Assembly: GCA_014728175.1 (NCBI GenBank)
Contig: WJMA01000063.1
Location: forward strand, 1-34,412
Reading direction: 5' to 3'
Origin: Candidatus Fermentibacterota bacterium
GTDB taxonomy: Bacteria > Fermentibacterota > Fermentibacteria > Fermentibacterales > JCC-6
DNA length: 34,412 nucleotides
Shown here in pieces: positions 25,531 through 33,637 of this stretch (position 1 is its first letter; each line of letters starts with the position of its first letter). The notes beneath the pieces are model-generated. The model worked only from the letters and a program-made list of their open reading frames with translations, was not told the origin of the DNA and did no database searches. A program made the position numbers and the translations under genes.

Positions 25531-26900
25531 ACAAGGTCCTGATAGTCGACGACGACGTTGCCGTAACCAACTACTTCATGGTCTTTCTCATGCAGACCGG
25601 TACCTTCGAGCCGGAGGTGGTCAACGACTCCCGGAAGGTGCCCGGTCTACTAGGGGAGCGGGAGTACGACGCCATTCTCCTGGACATGGACATGCCCACG
25701 GTAAGCGGGATGGACATTCTAAAGCTGGTCCGGGAGAGAGGTATCGACACCCCGGTGATAGTATTGACCGGAGTCAGCGACGTGGAGCTCGCCGTAAGGG
25801 CCATGAAGCTGGGAGCGTTCGATTACCTGACCAAGCCCGTCGACGACGAAAAGCTCCTGGAAGTTTTAAATAACTCATTGGAACACAGGCAGTTATACGA
25901 TACCATCGAGGAGCTGCCCTCGGAGCTGTCCCGACAGGACCTGGCTCACGAGTCGGTCTTCGAGGAGTTCCCGACCAATGACCCCTCGATGATCAGGATG
26001 CTGCACCAGGCGGAGAAGATAGCGGGAAGCGAGCTGAGCGTGTTCATATGGGGAGAGCGGGGAGTGGGCAAGGAGGATCTGGCCAGGGCCATCCACCGCA
26101 GCAGCCCCCGCAGCAACGCCGCCTTCATTACCGCCGACCCCGCCAGCCAGAACCCGGACAGGTTCGCGGCGCTGCTGTTCGGGGAGGCCAGAGCCTGGGG
26201 AGGTAAGAAGGAGGAGAGCCCGGGATTTCTGGAGGAAGCCGCGGGAGGAACCCTGTTCCTGGACGAGGTAGACTCGCTGACTCTACCCCTGCAGGTTCGT
26301 CTCAGAAGGGTGATTCAGACCTGCGAGTACTACAGGGAGAGGTCTGCCAGAATCCGCCAGACCAACGTGCGGTTCATCACCGCCTCCACCCTGGATCTCA
26401 CCCAGGAGAAATACCGGGACCGTTTCTCCCGAGATCTCCTCTACCATCTGATGGTGAACTCCATTCGGATCCCTCCCCTCAGGGAGAGGCCGGACGACAT
26501 TCCCCTGCTGGCCGAGCACTTCCTTCGAAAGGAGCGGGAGAAGACCGGGAAAGACGTAAAGGGATTTTCCGAGGAGTTCATGGAGCTGCTGAAAGGCTAC
26601 GGCTTTCCGGACAACGTTCAGGAGCTGAAGACGATAGTGGCCGGTTCCGTGGTCAACGAGGAGACCGATACGATAACCGTGGACTCGCTCTCCTCCTACA
26701 TCAGGGCCAGGATGCAGCCGGAGTCTGCCGTTAGCGCCGAGCACTACACGCCCCGTACAATGGATGAGATCCAGCATGAGCATGCGCGGAAGACCCTGGC
26801 CATATGCGATGGTGACGTGGAGAAGGCGGCCCAGATCCTCCAGATCACCCCGGAGGAGGTCCGACGCATGGTTCCCGCGGACGAGGCCGAACCTGGCTAG
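25527..26900 (+). CDS. NtrC-family response regulator lacking the GAFTGA loop
   Basis: Receiver-AAA+-HTH protein of 457 aa, cognate partner of the overlapping kinase gene. The receiver has D9/D10, phosphoacceptor D53 and K103 in LTKP. The AAA+ domain (about 145-375) has a Walker A-like GERGVGKE (176-183), Walker B GGTLFLDEVDS (240-250) and an arginine-finger region (FSRDLLYHLMV near 300-310). Where sigma54 activators carry GAFTGA, this protein has ARAWGGKKEES (221-231). The C-terminus (about 410-450) is a Fis-type helix-turn-helix (ARKTLAICDGDVEKAAQILQ split around 418-437). It probably binds DNA but should not open sigma54 promoters by the usual mechanism. Its TAG overlaps the stop of the convergent gene in CTAG. 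Confidence 0.85.
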   Translation: MNKVLIVDDDVAVTNYFMVFLMQTGTFEPEVVNDSRKVPGLLGEREYDAILLDMDMPTVSGMDILKLVRERGIDTPVIVLTGVSDVELAVRAMKLGAFDYLTKPVDDEKLLEVLNNSLEHRQLYDTIEELPSELSRQDLAHESVFEEFPTNDPSMIRMLHQAEKIAGSELSVFIWGERGVGKEDLARAIHRSSPRSNAAFITADPASQNPDRFAALLFGEARAWGGKKEESPGFLEEAAGGTLFLDEVDSLTLPLQVRLRRVIQTCEYYRERSARIRQTNVRFITASTLDLTQEKYRDRFSRDLLYHLMVNSIRIPPLRERPDDIPLLAEHFLRKEREKTGKDVKGFSEEFMELLKGYGFPDNVQELKTIVAGSVVNEETDTITVDSLSSYIRARMQPESAVSAEHYTPRTMDEIQHEHARKTLAICDGDVEKAAQILQITPEEVRRMVPADEAEPG

Positions 26901-27871
26901 CGAAGATCGTCGAACTCGTCCGGGGTGGTCCGCCTGGCCGCCGAAAGCTCGTCCAGAAGCAGCACGGACAGGATGAAACGGTGGTACTCCACCGTGTAAT
27001 CCCGCTCCGGGGTCAGCTCCAGTGAGCACAACTCGTCCAGTTTTTCCGGGTCCATCCGCGCGATGACCGCAAAACGCGGTGGCGGCATATCCCGGGAGCC
27101 TACGGTCCCGGTCAGGAAATCCTCCCAAGTCTTCCACAGGGCGACGATCTCCTCCAGGTCGAGATCCTCATGGTTCCAGTCCAGCAGCACCCGCACCACG
27201 TCCTCGGTGTCGTAGGGCAGGAGGTCGTCGGGGACTATCCGTCGTTCCAGCCTGCTCTGGGGGCACCTCAGGTACCGGCAGCCTTCGCCGTCCCGCATTA
27301 GGACCAGAACCTCTCCGTCCTCGGAAACGCCGGGGACCAGCGGTTTCAGCAGCAGCTCGCCATCCACGTACTGCACAGGAACGATCCACCTGTCGGGAGA
27401 CAGCAGGCTGTCTTCCAGAACGCACTCGTAGTACAGGAACTTGTCCAGGAAGTCGTTTCCTCGACTGAGGAGAAGGGACCCGCTTTGACGCCAGCTGGCC
27501 AGGTACTCCTCGAACTCTCCGGGCACGTCCCTTATCGCCCTGCGGGTATGCTCGTCGCGCAAGTCGTAGCTTCCCCGCAAGCCGGTCCAGACCGCTAGAC
27601 CGCTTCCTCCGCTGTCGGGAACGGGATAGGTGTCGGTCAGATAACCTCCGGGTACCCTAACGGAGAAGGTCCCGGTGAACTCCGGGCCGTGGAAGTAGAC
27701 CACGGGGGCCCTTACCGCGGATGGCGAGAAGGTGGGCGGGGTGGCGGCCAACTCGAGCCGGCACTCGCCGTACGTCATCACCCCCCACTCGTGTACGTAT
27801 ATTCGGGGCATCTCTCTGTCCGTACGTCCTTGGGCGATGAGCAGCATCGCCAGTATCAACAATGGGTTCAT
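26897..27871 (-). CDS. Exported protein of unknown function with a VHEWG motif
   Basis: The protein has 324 residues with a short hydrophobic leader (MNPLLILAMLLIAQG) that looks like a signal peptide. The mature start, RIYVHEWGVMTYG (23-35), and APVVYFHGPEF near 54-64, resemble exported proteins of planctomycetes and myxobacteria that begin 'VHEWGTFT' and have a 'TPVIYFY' segment. I know no function for these. The rest contains WTGLRGSYDLRD and LPYDTEDVVRVLLDW. The ATG has an excellent GGGAAGGAG six nt upstream. It lies 61 nt beyond the exonuclease III gene on the same strand and may follow it in an operon. Confidence 0.7.
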   Translation of the reverse strand: MNPLLILAMLLIAQGRTDREMPRIYVHEWGVMTYGECRLELAATPPTFSPSAVRAPVVYFHGPEFTGTFSVRVPGGYLTDTYPVPDSGGSGLAVWTGLRGSYDLRDEHTRRAIRDVPGEFEEYLASWRQSGSLLLSRGNDFLDKFLYYECVLEDSLLSPDRWIVPVQYVDGELLLKPLVPGVSEDGEVLVLMRDGEGCRYLRCPQSRLERRIVPDDLLPYDTEDVVRVLLDWNHEDLDLEEIVALWKTWEDFLTGTVGSRDMPPPRFAVIARMDPEKLDELCSLELTPERDYTVEYHRFILSVLLLDELSAARRTTPDEFDDLR

Positions 27872-27932
27872 TCGTGTCTCCTTCCCGAATCGCCGCCCGG
27901 TCGCTTTCTTCGGCTTGCGGGTACGGACGGGC

Positions 27933-28712
27933 TCAGGGGATGCTTATCTCCGCCAGGATGGGTGCGTGGTCGGAGGGCCTATCCCAACTCCTTACCTCGG
28001 TATGTATCCGGCAGGATATGGATGAGCTTTCCAGGTCGGCGCTCACCAGAACGTGATCCAGCCTCATTCCCTTGTTCCTCCTGAACGCTCCCCCTCTGTA
28101 GTCCCACCAACTGTAGGCCTTACCCGAGGGTTGGTGCTTCCGGTAAAGATCCACCAGGCCCTCCGACAGCAGCCCGGCGAACCTCTTCCTCTCCCCGGGG
28201 TGGTAGCATACCATACCGTCCATTTCTTCGGGGTCGTGCACGTCGTCGGGAGAGGGGGCCACGTTGAAGTCGCCGGCTATTACGAAGGGGCCGGCCTCTG
28301 TGGAGGAACGGGCCAGCTCGCGCAGCTCCTCCAGGAAGCGGAGTTTCTCGGCGAACCTGTCCAGGGTGGGATTGCCGCCGTTGGGGACGTAGACGTTGGC
28401 TATCCTGACCCCCCGGATCGTAGCGCACAGGATCCTTTTCTGCCGGGATAGGAATCCCGAGGGCAAAGACCTGGCGACCTCGGACATCGGAAAGCGAGAG
28501 GCAATTGCCACGCCGTTGTACGTCTTCTGGCCGTTGAGCTCGAGCTCGAATCCCTGCTTCCGCAAGGGAGAATCCGGAAAACCGTCGTCCACCACCTTGG
28601 TCTCCTGCAGGAGCAGCACGTTCGGCCGGTACAGCTCGACCGTCTTCAGCAGCTGCTCCATCCTTACCCTTACGGAGTTTACGTTCCAGCTAAGTATCCG
28701 CAGAGCTGTCAT
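27933..28712 (-). CDS. xth: Exodeoxyribonuclease III (AP endonuclease, ExoA/XthA type)
   Basis: Mg-dependent exonuclease/AP endonuclease of base-excision repair, 259 aa. Family landmarks are in order: ILSWNVNSVR (6-15), LLLQETK (33-39) with the metal-binding glutamate, IANVYVPNGG near 103-112, the GDFNVAP motif near 146-152, YSWWDYRGGAFRRNKGMRLDHVL near 197-219 and the C-terminal RPSDHAPI with the catalytic His. All catalytic residues appear present. The ATG at 28712 fits the family N-terminus although no strong Shine-Dalgarno sequence precedes it. A hairpin separates it from the lipoprotein gene upstream. Confidence 0.95.
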   Translation of the reverse strand: MTALRILSWNVNSVRVRMEQLLKTVELYRPNVLLLQETKVVDDGFPDSPLRKQGFELELNGQKTYNGVAIASRFPMSEVARSLPSGFLSRQKRILCATIRGVRIANVYVPNGGNPTLDRFAEKLRFLEELRELARSSTEAGPFVIAGDFNVAPSPDDVHDPEEMDGMVCYHPGERKRFAGLLSEGLVDLYRKHQPSGKAYSWWDYRGGAFRRNKGMRLDHVLVSADLESSSISCRIHTEVRSWDRPSDHAPILAEISIP

Positions 28713-28743
28713 CTACAGCCCCGGGTTTGGGTCATGCTCTCGG

Positions 28744-28781
28744 AAGTCGAAGGCGGCCCAAATGGGGCCGCCCCGACTTTT
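28744..28781 (-). terminator. GC-rich hairpin after the repeat lipoprotein gene
   Basis: GGCGGCCC (28752-28759) pairs with GGGCCGCC (28765-28772) around a 5-nt loop. AAGTCG (28744-28749) and CGACTT (28774-28779) extend the stem. It lies between the lipoprotein gene stop and the exonuclease start. In the minus-strand RNA no U-run follows the stem; in plus-strand RNA a short UUUU does. It is therefore a likely transcript barrier or 3' stabiliser rather than a textbook terminator. Confidence 0.4.
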
Positions 28782-28805
28782 CTCCGCTTTCGTTGGCGAA
28801 CCCGC

Positions 28806-29765
28806 TCAGTCCATGTCCTCGAGGGTGACGGCCCACTCGTAACCGTCTTCGTCGATCTCTACCTCCCACTGGGTGTAGGTATCGCCGTCCTCGTCCTCGA
28901 CCCGGAGGTCATAGGTTCCCTCGTCTACCCATACGGTGAGCTCTTCCTCCGGCTCGAGAAGGTGGGCCCCCAGGCGATCGTCGCCCCAGGGCGAACCGCT
29001 GGGATCGACGTAGGCGTACCAGATGGTCCAGTCACCGAGACCGTTGACTATCGAAACCGGAGCCGAGCCGTCGCCGGTCTCGTAGTGGCCCTCTCCGACT
29101 TCCTCCGTCCCGGTGCCGCCGCCCCAGGTCTCAGTGTCCAGATCGTCGAGGGTGACGTTCCACTCGTAGCCGCCCTCGTCGATCTCTACCTCCCACTGGG
29201 TGTAGGTGTCGCCGTCCTCGTCCTCCAGCTGGATGTCGTAGGTACCGGGGTCGATCAGAACAATGAGGGTCTCGTCCTGGGAGAGGATCTCCGACTCCAG
29301 GCGATCGTCACCCCAGGGCGAGTCGCTGGGATCTATGTAGGCGTAGTAGATGTCCCATCCGCCCAGGTCGTTGGTAATCCACACCGGGGCATCGCCCTCA
29401 CCGATAGCGTATAGACCTTCTCCTACCTGCGTGGTCTGGTCGTAGCCGTCGCGGTCGGCAGGGCCTATCTCTATCTCCGCCGTGCCCTCCTCGGGGACGA
29501 CGAAATCCAGGGAATAGCTTCCACCTTCGGAGTCCTTGGTCACCACGTCGTAGGAACCGGGCGCGACCTCGACCTCGGTAGAGCCCTCGGCCGGAATGGG
29601 CTCCGAGAGAAGGTTCTCTCCCTCGGCCTCGGCCGTGTTGAACGTTATCTCGGTAATCTCCCAGTTCTCTAGGTTGTTGCTAACCGTAACCGGGATCTTC
29701 TTGACGCAGCCTGCCGCCAACAGAAGCGCTGCTACGGCCAGGCAAACGATCAGCTGCTTTCGCAT
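28806..29765 (-). CDS. Lipoprotein with three tandem about 109-residue repeats, two of them near-identical
   Basis: The protein has 319 residues. The signal sequence ends in LLAAGC, with C20 as the lipidation site. The mature protein is acidic and made of three copies of one module: about 24-105 (divergent), 127-212 and 236-319. Each module begins V.I.N.LG.W.I and continues AYIDPS.SPWGDDRL, then GTYD, then DGDTYTQWEVEIDE. Copies 2 and 3 are offset by exactly 109 residues and are also very similar in DNA. The module looks like an all-beta extracellular domain. The WGDDRL and GTYDIQLEDEDG pattern resembles beta-sandwich domains seen in other exported proteins, but I cannot name a characterised family. 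The protein probably sits on the outer membrane or surface. Confidence 0.78.
   Translation of the reverse strand: MRKQLIVCLAVAALLLAAGCVKKIPVTVSNNLENWEITEITFNTAEAEGENLLSEPIPAEGSTEVEVAPGSYDVVTKDSEGGSYSLDFVVPEEGTAEIEIGPADRDGYDQTTQVGEGLYAIGEGDAPVWITNDLGGWDIYYAYIDPSDSPWGDDRLESEILSQDETLIVLIDPGTYDIQLEDEDGDTYTQWEVEIDEGGYEWNVTLDDLDTETWGGGTGTEEVGEGHYETGDGSAPVSIVNGLGDWTIWYAYVDPSGSPWGDDRLGAHLLEPEEELTVWVDEGTYDLRVEDEDGDTYTQWEVEIDEDGYEWAVTLEDMD
28849..29226 (-). repeat. Intragenic DNA repeats inside the lipoprotein gene
   Basis: A stretch of about 50 bp starting at 28849 recurs at 29176 with one difference, an offset of 327 bp (109 codons). A second conserved patch covers the SPWGDDRL codons. This marks a recent internal duplication or ongoing homogenisation. 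Confidence 0.65.
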
Positions 29766-29801
29766 CGATCAACCCCTCCCTTTGCGTAAATTACCCGCTA
29801 A

Positions 29802-29833
29802 TTGACATGTAATCACGTCGATCGACCTATAAT
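29802..29833 (+). promoter_or_regulatory. Promoter with consensus boxes and a 20-bp spacer containing a palindrome
   Basis: Perfect TTGACA (29802-29807) and perfect TATAAT (29828-29833) are 20 bp apart. The palindrome GTCGATCGAC (29817-29826) lies inside the spacer. The downstream gene is the glycosyltransferase at 29902. Overlong spacers with an internal dyad are typical of MerR-family activated promoters, although this dyad is off-centre by about 4 bp. Confidence 0.5.
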
Positions 29834-29901
29834 GCATCGAGCTTTCCTTTGAGTCTACCCTTTGCCGTCGGGGTGCGAAGCCCTTCCGTCCGGGGGCCAA
29901 G

Positions 29902-31566
29902 ATGGGTATCGTCCGGAACATGATCGGAATATCCAGGCTAACTAGGCGCTACGAGCTGGCCATAGTGGCAGTAATCCTGCTGATGTCGCTGTTCTTGCGG
30001 GTGCTTGTGGCGGTCCGGAACCCCATCCCCGCCGGGGACGGAGTGGCCTCCAACCTGGAGGTTGCGCGTAATCTAAACTCCGGCTTGGGTTTCTCAACCA
30101 TGCGCAAGTGGATGCTGAGTGATCCCTCCATGGAACCCTTAAGGCCGGAGGGTAACAGGCAGCCCGGCATGCCCACCATGATCGCGATGCTTTTCAGAGT
30201 CATGCAACCCACTTACGGGGCCGCCCAGGCCCTGGCGCTGGTCCTGGGAATACTCTGCCTGTTGATGAGCTGGCTCTGGGCCCGCACCCTGTTCGGTAGG
30301 CAGACGGGCCTGATAACGCTGGTGGTTCTGGCGGTGAATCCGTGTTTCGTGTGGTTCTCCACGCAACCGGACGGCCTGATGCTCTACGTCAGCTTGTTCC
30401 TGGGGGTAATACTGGTGGCGCGGAGGAAGATGAGCCTGCCCAGGGTGGCTCTGATGGGATTGTTGTGCGGGGGTTCCTACTTGGTGCGCAGCCAGGGCTC
30501 GCTTCTGTGCGTAGGCATTCTCATCTGGATACTGGTGGCCACCGAGAGGAGAAAGATACTATCCGCCCTGGTCTTCTGCCTGGCCGTACTGGTGGTAACC
30601 CTCCCCTGGTTCGCAAGAAACCTCCGGGACTTCGGATCGCCGTTCTACTCCCAGAGCACCCAGCTGTTCATTAACGAGAACCATTGGGCGGCCTGGGAGG
30701 TCAGGGACGAGCCCATGTCGCCGTCCGACATGCTGGAGCACCAGGGCCCAGTGGCGGTGACCAGATATCTGGTGGCCGGGGCTTTGAGGGTTTTCGAGCC
30801 GCTTACCATCGGAACGATGCACCGGGAGAGGATGTTCGCTCAGCCGGTACTCCTGTGCTTCGCTCTATGCGCTCTCCTGGCGCTGCGAGACGGCCGAACG
30901 CGTCGGAAGATGCTTCTCCCCCTCATCGCCTCAATTCCCTCTGTTCTGATGCTGGTCCTTCATGAGCACAGCGGACGCTACATGGCCTTCGCGGTGGTCG
31001 TGGTTCTGGCTCTCGGGGCTAAAGGCTTGCTGGATCTGATAAGGAAGCTGTCGCCCCCCCGGGGAGTGGTCTGGGGCGTGGCCCTCCTGGCCGCCTACCC
31101 GACCGTACTGCCCTTGATGAAGCTGGTCGTACGGGACGATCTGGAGCGAGCCCGGGAGGCCCGAGAGACGGCGGAGTGGATCTCGGAGCACACGGAGCCT
31201 GACGAATGGGTGGTTGCGTTTCCCAACGTGGAACTTTTCGTATGGAAGTACAGACGGCCTACGCTCACCATGCCCAACGACTACGAGATGCTTCTGTGGC
31301 CCTGCATCGAGAAGCACGACGTAAGGTTCGTGGTGGTCGACTGGACGCTACCCTTGGTCCGGCCCCGGCTTCGTAACCGGTGGCTGTACAAAGCCGATCG
31401 CACCGGCTGGGAGATAGTGAACCCGCCTCCGTTCCTGGAAGAGGTATGGAGGAGCAGTATGGGCGCGACCATAATCTACGAGTTCACCGGTCAGGTTCCT
31501 GAAGGATTCATGGAGGTCGACAGCCTGCCCCGGGACAACTGCCGGGCCCTTCCCCCCAGTATCTAG
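29902..31566 (+). CDS. GT-C fold membrane glycosyltransferase (GT39/ArnT-like)
   Basis: Predicted polytopic inner-membrane glycosyltransferase using a lipid-linked sugar donor; 554 aa. The N-terminal helix (about 18-37) is followed by the first periplasmic loop with GDGVASNLEVARNLNSG near 45-61; the acidic residue is where GT-C enzymes have their catalytic Asp. NRQPGMPTMIAML near 84-96 resembles the 'R.PLYP.L' region of GT39/83 proteins. About ten more hydrophobic segments follow up to about residue 415. A soluble C-terminal domain (about 420-554) contains VVAFPNVELFVWKYRRP. The acceptor cannot be predicted. It ends 1 nt before the stop of the convergent Tim44 gene. An ATG 18 nt further in is an alternative start. 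Confidence 0.78.
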   Translation: MGIVRNMIGISRLTRRYELAIVAVILLMSLFLRVLVAVRNPIPAGDGVASNLEVARNLNSGLGFSTMRKWMLSDPSMEPLRPEGNRQPGMPTMIAMLFRVMQPTYGAAQALALVLGILCLLMSWLWARTLFGRQTGLITLVVLAVNPCFVWFSTQPDGLMLYVSLFLGVILVARRKMSLPRVALMGLLCGGSYLVRSQGSLLCVGILIWILVATERRKILSALVFCLAVLVVTLPWFARNLRDFGSPFYSQSTQLFINENHWAAWEVRDEPMSPSDMLEHQGPVAVTRYLVAGALRVFEPLTIGTMHRERMFAQPVLLCFALCALLALRDGRTRRKMLLPLIASIPSVLMLVLHEHSGRYMAFAVVVVLALGAKGLLDLIRKLSPPRGVVWGVALLAAYPTVLPLMKLVVRDDLERAREARETAEWISEHTEPDEWVVAFPNVELFVWKYRRPTLTMPNDYEMLLWPCIEKHDVRFVVVDWTLPLVRPRLRNRWLYKADRTGWEIVNPPPFLEEVWRSSMGATIIYEFTGQVPEGFMEVDSLPRDNCRALPPSI

Positions 31567-31567
31567 C

Positions 31568-33472
31568 CTATCCGCTCCTCAAAGCCTGCTTGGCCTCCGC
31601 GTAGAGCTGCTTGCGCATGGAGCCCAGGAGCAGGTTCACGTCGGCACGGGTCAGGTTCTGGGTTTGGCCGAACTCGTAGAGAATCGCTTTCTCCTCTTGG
31701 GACAACTTGCCGTCGGCCAAGGCCATGCGGGCCATCGCCTCCAAGATTTGCCTGCCTTCCGCCTGGTTGGCAGGTGCGGGCAGATTGGAGGAGCCGGACT
31801 CGACCGTGCTCAGTATCTCTCCCAGCTGCTCCTCGCTCACTCCTCGGGATTCGGCGAAGCTTCGCAGCGCCTTCATCTCCTTTTCGTCCACCACTCCGTC
31901 GGCGTACATGGCGGTGGCCATGGCCGAAAGGACCAGGTCGGGGGGCACCAGGGCCGCCCTCTGGATGGCCGCTACGGCACTTGCGGTAATACGAGAGGCC
32001 TGGAACCGCTCGATCGAGGACAGCACCCAGTCCTGGCTGCCGTCGTTAAGCGCCCTTCCGCAGTACTCGCACTCGCCTCCGGAGCCCTCCTGGAAAGGCG
32101 CCCCGCATCCCGGGCAGTGGGAGGACATGAAAGTCATCTGGGCGGGGGTGGTGACCCCGTGCTTGCGAACCAGAACGAAGACCTGGGGCCGGATGGTCTT
32201 GTTGCCCGCTCCGTGGGTCCGGCCCGAGGAATCCCTTCGGGCGTTGCGGGCCGACCACTTTACCAGAACCTCCACGGTGTCCAGGCCTCCCCTCTCTCCG
32301 GGCTCTATCCTCTGGATCTCCACCGCTCCCACCGCGGCCTCCCGGAAGTAGGTCCAGTCGTCTCCCGAACGGTTGTTTTTTATGCTCTTCGAAAGCTGTT
32401 CGTAGAAGTTCGGCAGCATGACCTTCCGGGTCACGTTGGGATCGTTCTCGAACCAGGCCTTGATCATTCGCCAGAAGATAACCGAGGCCCTGTCCTCAAT
32501 GTGTTGTACGTTGAAGGCCGGATCCAGTTGCAACATGCGGGCGTAACCGGGAATAAGCTCGGGCTTCTGCATGGCGCTCCATTCGCAGGCCTGGGTTATC
32601 TCCGCTATCACCCAGTCGTACTCCCCGCTGCTGACCAGCGAGTCGCAGTTCTCGCACCTTCCGGCATCGCTCAACTCGAGCGGGGCGCCGCAGTTGGGGC
32701 AGAATCCCTCGACCAGGCCACCCTTCTCCAGGGTCTGGGCGCCCGGTTTGCGGAGGAAGCTCCAGTACTCGGTGAACGGGTCGGTGGTGTTGGTCCGGAT
32801 CTTCTTTCCAGTCTCCAGGTCAACGTCGGTATCCTTGGCCTGGGCCGTTATCTCCACGTGGATCGAGTCGAAATGCTGGTCGCTGTCGACCGCGACGATC
32901 TCAGTCGAGAGTATCTTCACGTCCTCCATGTTGTTGCGGTAATCCTCTGCCTTCTGCATCTCTATCTGCAGGCTAAAACGCTCCAGTATTCCGTCGGATA
33001 CGTAGTGCCGCACCTGCTTCATGTCCTGATCGGACCACGCTTTCTGCAGCGCCACGAATGCCTTGCCGACCTTGCGCAGAAACGCCTGTTGATCGAATTT
33101 CGGGTCGCGCTGCTTCAGAGCGTCCAGCTTGCGTTGCTTCTCGGCCGCCCCCTGCTCGCGGTTGAGATTGCTGGCTCGGCGAATGGTCCGCCGCTGGTGG
33201 CCGTGCTTGGCCGACCGTCCGAACTTGTAAACCAGAAAGGCCGCTACGATAAGGAGCGGGATCCCTATCAGCGGCTTGCGGATGGCAAGCATGATCAGCC
33301 AGTAGAACAGTATTCCCAGGCCGTCTCCTCCGCCTCCTCCGCCCCCGCCGGAGCCTCCGTACCTTCCTCCTCCTCCAGCACGGGCCCACGCCGTGCCGGC
33401 GAGGACGATGAGAAGTAGAACGGTTAGAGCTAAAGCCGCTCCCCCGAAGAGTTTTCTGTGCTTGCGCAACAT
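31568..33472 (-). CDS. Membrane protein with two Tim44-like domain plus zinc-ribbon units and a C-terminal TerB domain
   Basis: The protein has 634 residues. A signal/anchor segment (8-30, ending AWA) is followed by a glycine-rich linker (32-52) and a second hydrophobic segment (about 54-83). A Tim44-like domain (about 125-250, FLRKVGKAFVALQKAWSDQD near 131-150) is followed by a zinc ribbon (C258, C261, C273, C276). A second unit repeats this: Tim44-like at about 310-445 and zinc ribbon C453, C456, C468, C471. A TerB-like helical domain (about 510-634, MYADGVVDEKEMKAL and MALADGKLSQEEKAIL) closes the protein. Similar Tim44/TerB proteins are widespread and uncharacterised; a role in envelope protein binding is only suggested by the fold. 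The ATG at 33472 is preferred over 33514 because GAAAGGAAGG precedes it and the signal sequence starts there. Confidence 0.8.
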   Translation of the reverse strand: MLRKHRKLFGGAALALTVLLLIVLAGTAWARAGGGGRYGGSGGGGGGGGDGLGILFYWLIMLAIRKPLIGIPLLIVAAFLVYKFGRSAKHGHQRRTIRRASNLNREQGAAEKQRKLDALKQRDPKFDQQAFLRKVGKAFVALQKAWSDQDMKQVRHYVSDGILERFSLQIEMQKAEDYRNNMEDVKILSTEIVAVDSDQHFDSIHVEITAQAKDTDVDLETGKKIRTNTTDPFTEYWSFLRKPGAQTLEKGGLVEGFCPNCGAPLELSDAGRCENCDSLVSSGEYDWVIAEITQACEWSAMQKPELIPGYARMLQLDPAFNVQHIEDRASVIFWRMIKAWFENDPNVTRKVMLPNFYEQLSKSIKNNRSGDDWTYFREAAVGAVEIQRIEPGERGGLDTVEVLVKWSARNARRDSSGRTHGAGNKTIRPQVFVLVRKHGVTTPAQMTFMSSHCPGCGAPFQEGSGGECEYCGRALNDGSQDWVLSSIERFQASRITASAVAAIQRAALVPPDLVLSAMATAMYADGVVDEKEMKALRSFAESRGVSEEQLGEILSTVESGSSNLPAPANQAEGRQILEAMARMALADGKLSQEEKAILYEFGQTQNLTRADVNLLLGSMRKQLYAEAKQALRSG

Positions 33473-33497
33473 CGGCCTTCCTTTCACCTTTGTGGCT

Positions 33498-33526
33498 ACA
33501 GTACGCCGGTCCATCGGTTCTGTCCA
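33498..33526 (-). promoter_or_regulatory. Probable promoter of the Tim44/TerB gene
   Basis: On the minus strand TGGACA (33526-33521) and TACTGT (33503-33498) are 17 bp apart. The predicted start near 33491 leaves a leader of about 19 nt containing GAAAGGAAGG before the ATG at 33472. This supports the shorter start, since the upstream ATG at 33514 would lie inside the promoter. Confidence 0.45.
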
Positions 33527-33637
33527 GCCTTGGGCCCGAAGAGCAGGGTTTTCACCGCACTGTGATGCGACTTATGGTCAGGCGGACCGTCCGGGACCCG
33601 GTCAGGCGTTGCAGCGGCCGAATCGAAGGGGGTTAGT

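Noticed and set aside
28849-29226. CRISPR or intergenic repeat array
   Set aside because: The repeats have a 327-bp period, keep the reading frame and code for lipoprotein modules.
31664-33418. 584-codon open frame on the plus strand
   Set aside because: It is antisense to the Tim44/zinc-ribbon/TerB gene, which has a signal sequence, cysteine motifs and a ribosome-binding site. The plus-strand product has no known motif.
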